From Corella eumyota (taxonomy: Eukaryota; Chordata; Ascidiacea; Phlebobranchia; Corellidae): a stretch of 64,000 bases of DNA. Position numbers and translations under genes: made by a program. Within the stretch, counting starts at the first letter, position 1; each line of letters begins with the position of its first letter. This document shows, one piece after another, positions 60,097-64,000 of this stretch. Under the pieces are notes generated by a model that saw only the letters and a list, made by a program, of their open reading frames with translations, was not told where the DNA came from and ran no database searches. The stretch is taken from assembly GCA_963082875.1 (NCBI GenBank), contig OY720099.1, positions 16,783,066-16,847,065 of the forward strand, given 5' to 3'.

Positions 60097-60835
60097 ATGG
60101 ATTTTAAATTGTTATTATTTTTCATATCTCTTTGTACTTGCATGTTAATGGGAAACTGCAAATCATTAGCAACAAATTACAGCTGCTATCAATCAGTAAG
60201 TAGTGACAACAATTTTCACCTAAAATTATTTAAATATGCTAAATTAAATTTTATTATAAACTTTTTTTAATTTTATATGAGGGCAAACAATGTCCGACTA
60301 ATATGTGGGTAAACGGTGTTTGGACAAGAGACAAATGTAAAGCTGGTGAGAAATTTAATAGAATTACATGCACTTGTGAAAAATGTCCTGGAAAACTAAA
60401 GACAACGTGTGCCCCTTCTTGTGCAAAAGCATGTCATGACAATGTTCAGTAAGTTTAAAATATTTAAAAAATTTTAAATAAGCTAAGTGTTACCATATGT
60501 CAAGATAGGTATAAAAAATTAATGTATATATTTTGTTTTCAAGTGAATGTAAAGATTTATTGGATCAACAAACAAGTACTTCAATACCGATAATATCTAC
60601 GACAGTTTTACCTGATAAAACAACACCGAATACACCAATACATACAACAATGCAAACAACAACGACATCAACAACAACATCATCGACCGTCACAAGAAAA
60701 CCAACCACAACAATTACACCCAGCACCTCGACAACAAACGGATCAACAACAAAGGTAAAATAATTTCCTATAAATAAATCTACAATATATTTTAAAACAA
60801 ATTACAAAAAAACATTGTTATATATTTGGGTATTT
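59925..60835 (+). repeat. Segmental duplication of the receptor gene, copy 1
   Basis: About 0.9 kb covering the 5' flank, exons 1-3 and introns 1-2 is repeated at about 62812-63692 with very high identity, introns included. Similarity stops in intron 3. The shared part ends with AAACATTGT followed by ATATATTT. Confidence 0.88.
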
Positions 60836-61168
60836 AAAAAAAAAAACTGTTTATACAAACAGTTTTCTATTTTATTACCAATATTTTTTTAATTTTAGAC
60901 TACTACTGAAACCAGCACTACAATGACAATGACACAAACAACACCACCTATTGCAACAACAACACCTGATCAAAACGCATCAAGTCCCTTTACAATTATC
61001 ATTGTAATATTAGCCATGGCCATAATAGGATTGTGTGTGTATAAGTGGTATAATAAAATTAAAATGGGGCTTCAGTATATAATGGCAAAATTAAGAAATC
61101 CAGAAGATAATAACAGCAGTGGAAGTGGGAAACCAACTGATTCTAATGACAGCCTTTTATTGAAATAA
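60097..61168 (+). CDS. Mucin-like type I membrane protein 1 (Cys-rich ectodomain)
   Basis: Exons 60097-60195, 60282-60448, 60544-60754 and 60899-61168 give 248 aa. A signal peptide (MDFKLLLFFISLCTCMLMG) precedes a Cys-rich domain of about 60 residues (YSCYQSGKQC, DKCKAGEKFNRITCTCEKC, TTCAPSCAKACHD). A long Thr/Pro-rich stalk follows that is likely heavily O-glycosylated. A membrane helix (FTIIIVILAMAIIGLCVY) and a cytoplasmic tail of about 45 residues ending DSNDSLLLK complete the protein. The tail has no tyrosine motif I recognise. The exon 2 acceptor reads ATATGAG, where copy 2 has TTATAG, so this protein has Gly in place of Glu-Asp. I do not recognise the family; a surface receptor or adhesion role is inferred from layout only. 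Confidence 0.82.
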
Positions 61169-62300
61169 CTGAAACCAAATAAATGCTAAAATGTGTTTTG
61201 TTTTTGTTGGATTTTTTTTTTGTTTTTGTTTGGAACCTATATTTGCTGTGCCTTATCTTTTACTTTTTTTGAACATATTTTAATCTTACCTACCTCAACA
61301 TGTAACGTACACAAATATAAGAACAAAATTTTGTCATATATATATTACAAAATTTTGCCATGTATATCCAATATTGCTGTTAAATGTTATTTGTTTGTAA
61401 ATAACTATTCTGTGTGGTAATAAGATAATAGAAACCAATTTATAGTGTTAACTTTTAAGTAAAAATTGATATCGTAATGTTGCTGCCATATGAGATTCTG
61501 AAAATCTTAAAAGTTTTAACGTACAATTGTACTATGTGTTGTAAAGTGGCTATTAAAGTTTTTTTAAAACCTATTAGAGATTATAGTAATAAACTACCAA
61601 TTGGGCCTAAACATTAAATAAATATATAAACTAAGAATCTTACAATAGACATTTTTATATCAAAATTTTAAACAAATAAAAAAAAATTAAAACAAAATTA
61701 TCAATTTACAGTAGTGATCAATTTAAAAAAATAAATAATATTATAATCGTTTAGTTTTTGAAATTTGAATAAAAAATTTTTTCTTCTATTTTGACCTGAT
61801 TTAAAGTTAACCCAATTTTTCACAAATGATTTATTTTTTTTTTAAATGAAAAGTAAACAATAACTTTAAATAATAATTTATATATATAGTTCAAATTTTT
61901 GGGGAAGATTTAATCTTTTGCAATTGAACATACATAGTATTGTTTATTATAAACATCGTTTAAAAACGTTTTCAATATGGTTACGAATATGGTTAAATTT
62001 AAGAAAATTTTGGTAAATTTACCTATTTTGGTTATGGTAAAACCAAATTTTGGTTTTTGTTATCCATAATATGGTTTACTATAATACAAATATGATTAAT
62101 AAAAAACAAATTTGATTTTTTATATTTTGTAAAAAATTTTTGCCTTTACATTTCTTATTTAACTTTACAAAATACAAGAATTTAAAAATATGTTTACTTA
62201 TTTTAATTAAATTAAGGTTTTTGTAACACAACTTGTTTTTTAAAATCCAAATTTGGTTTTGCTTGACAAAAATTGGCTTTTGGTAACCATTTTTAAAAAC

Positions 62301-62336
<36 letters not shown>

Positions 62337-62956
62337 TCTTTCAATAAAAATATAAGTGTTAATAGAAATATATATAAAATAAATTGCATTATTTTTAACA
62401 AGTTCAATTTTCAAACCTTTTGCGTCAAATTTTTGACAAAATTATAACCGGTCTCAAGTTTAAAAAATGAGTTAATTTTATGGATCAGTAAACAAGTAAG
62501 TGGCGCTATTTAAGGGTAGGTACACAGTCTATGCATTACCCATGCGTCCATATAGTTTTCCTCGTGATGCCTATTAACTTATTTAGGACATTTTACAAAA
62601 ACAAAATATACAAATCTAAATAAAAAAATTAAATAATTTCAAAAATAATGATATAAAAATTTGTAAAGTTTTATCATCAGTTTAATAAAAAATTAATTGG
62701 CAACCCTGGATAGAATTAAATAGTGCAATGTCATAACACATGTTGCGTAACACATGTTGAAATACAGGGGTGTTTTTAAGCAAAACAAACTTTTTGTAAA
62801 ACAAGATTTCAAATATAGAAAACATTAGCTGTTATAAAATGTGCCTAGATTTAAAAAAAAATTAACAATTTGTTAAAAACTAAAAATATTATTTCTACTG
62901 CACTACTAAAGGCGTTATTTTTACTTGTTATAATCTAGTTTAAAGAATGACAAAAA
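61169..62956. other. Spacer between the two receptor genes
   Basis: 3' flank of gene 1, then AT-rich DNA with repeated ATGGTTA-like and CAAATTTGGTTTT-like stretches (about 61970-62290) and a TA microsatellite. The last 150 bp are the duplicated upstream region of gene 2. No other gene is supported. Confidence 0.5.
62303..62334. repeat. TA dinucleotide microsatellite
   Basis: About sixteen uninterrupted TA units. It produces spurious open frames on both strands. Confidence 0.95.
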
Positions 62957-63692
62957 ATGGATTTTAAATTGTTATTATTTATCTTATCTCTTTGTACTTG
63001 CATGTTAATGGGAAACTGCAAATCATTAGCAACAGATTACAGCTGCTATCAATCAGTAAGTAGTGACAACAATTTTCACCTAAAATTATTTAAATATGCT
63101 AAATTGAATTTTATTATAAACTTTTTTTAATTTTATAGGAGGACAAACAATGTCCGACTAATATGTGGGTAAACGGCACTTGGACAAGAGACAAATGTAA
63201 AGCTGGTGAGAAATTTAATAGAATTACATGCACTTGTGAAAAATGTCCTGGAGAACTAAAGACAACGTGTGCCCCTTCTTGTGCAGAAGCATGTCATGAC
63301 AATGTTCAGTAAGTTTAAAATATTTAAAAAATTTTAAATAAGCTAAGTGTTACCATATGTCAAGATAGGTATAAAAAATTAATGTATATATTTTGATTTC
63401 AAGTGACTGTAAAGATTTATTGGATCAACAAACAAGTACCTCAATACCGATAATATCTACAACAGTTTTACCTGATAAAACAACACCGAATACACCAATA
63501 CATACAACAATGCAAACAACAACGACATCAACAACAACATTATCTACCGTCACAAGAAAACCAACCACAACAATTACACCCAGCACCTCAACAACAAACG
63601 AATCAACAACCAAGGTAAAATAATTTCCTATAAATAAATCCACAATATATTTTAAAACAAATTAAAAAAAAACATTGTCATATATTTAGGTA
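62812..63692 (+). repeat. Segmental duplication of the receptor gene, copy 2
   Basis: Partner of 59925-60835, offset by about 2.86 kb. It lacks a short TA-containing stretch present upstream of copy 1. Confidence 0.88.
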
Positions 63693-64000
63693 TTTTTAGC
63701 TAGTAAAAAAAATAAATGTAATACACTTACAACATTTAGATAAATAGAACAACAACTAAGAAAATAGAAACATCAACCTCTCCGAACAATCAAAAACCAA
63801 ATAGCAACAATGTAGCATTTATTGTAATAATAACAGTAGTTATCAGTGTTGCACTAATTATTGCTGGCTTGATTGTTTATATACGTTGTCAAAAAAGAAA
63901 AAATGAAAGGACAACTTTATATCAAGCTGTAAATCAAAATGGTAATTCACCTAACCCAACTCAAAATGGCAACAACAACACCCCACAACAAAATAATGAT
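62957..64000 (+). CDS. Mucin-like type I membrane protein 2, runs off the window
   Basis: Exons 62957-63055, 63139-63308, 63404-63614 and 63740 onward. The signal peptide, Cys-rich domain and first part of the Thr-rich stalk are nearly identical to protein 1, with Glu-Asp kept at the exon 2 start and a possible N-glycosylation site (VNGTWT) that copy 1 lacks. Exon 4 is unrelated to that of copy 1. It has a shorter Thr-rich run, a different membrane helix (VAFIVIITVVISVALIIAG), a basic stop (RCQKRKNER) and a cytoplasmic tail with TTLYQAVNQ. TLYQAV fits the T-x-Y-x-x-V pattern of an immunoreceptor switch motif. The tail continues Asn/Gln/Pro-rich to the window end, so the C-terminus is not seen. 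Confidence 0.8.

Overview
The window reads as AT-rich nuclear DNA of an ascidian tunicate, most likely Ciona. Genes are compact and split into many short exons with GT-AG introns. A tRNA-headed SINE family recurs about a dozen times. The protein sequences are chordate-like, and two TIMP genes sit on the opposite strand inside a synapsin intron. The species is inferred from these features, not proven.

Layout. 0.1-0.3 kb: probable last exon of a gene leaving the window. 2.2-4.5 kb: dephospho-CoA kinase (DCAKD type) and the NEDD8 protease SENP8, same strand. 4.6-14.8 kb: three intronless paralogues joining a DUF294/GlnD-like nucleotidyltransferase domain to TPR repeats. Copies A and B lie on the minus strand and C on the plus strand; A carries a frameshift. 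A fossil of the SENP8 last exon lies beyond B and marks the duplication unit. 15.4-15.8 kb: a small two-exon gene. 17.1-35.4 kb: complete synapsin gene (minus), whose 14.2-kb intron holds TIMP genes at 20.8-23.6 and 27.8-31.1 kb (plus). 36.5-38.2 kb: ribosomal protein eL32, with a MITE nested in a SINE in its intron. 39.0-41.9 kb: DZF-domain protein (minus).

43.46-49.52 kb: a MULE-class DNA transposon that looks whole. It has about 90-bp terminal inverted repeats, a near-perfect 12/13-bp target duplication and an 18-exon gene. The gene encodes C2H2 fingers, a DNA-binding domain, a DDE transposase, a SWIM finger, a Ulp1-type cysteine protease and a terminal zinc finger. 49.8-54.2 kb: carboxylesterase carrying four SINE pieces. 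56.6-59.1 kb: C-terminal part of the telomere protein POT1 (minus). 60.1-64 kb: two tandem mucin-like type I membrane proteins with nearly identical ectodomains but unrelated membrane and cytoplasmic exons. The second tail carries an ITSM-like tyrosine motif and runs off the window.

Most promising leads: the nucleotidyltransferase-TPR cluster, the MULE-Ulp1 transposon, the TIMPs with very large AB-loop insertions nested in synapsin, and the paired-receptor-like membrane proteins. All exon models come from reading splice signals and frame by eye; none has been checked against transcripts.
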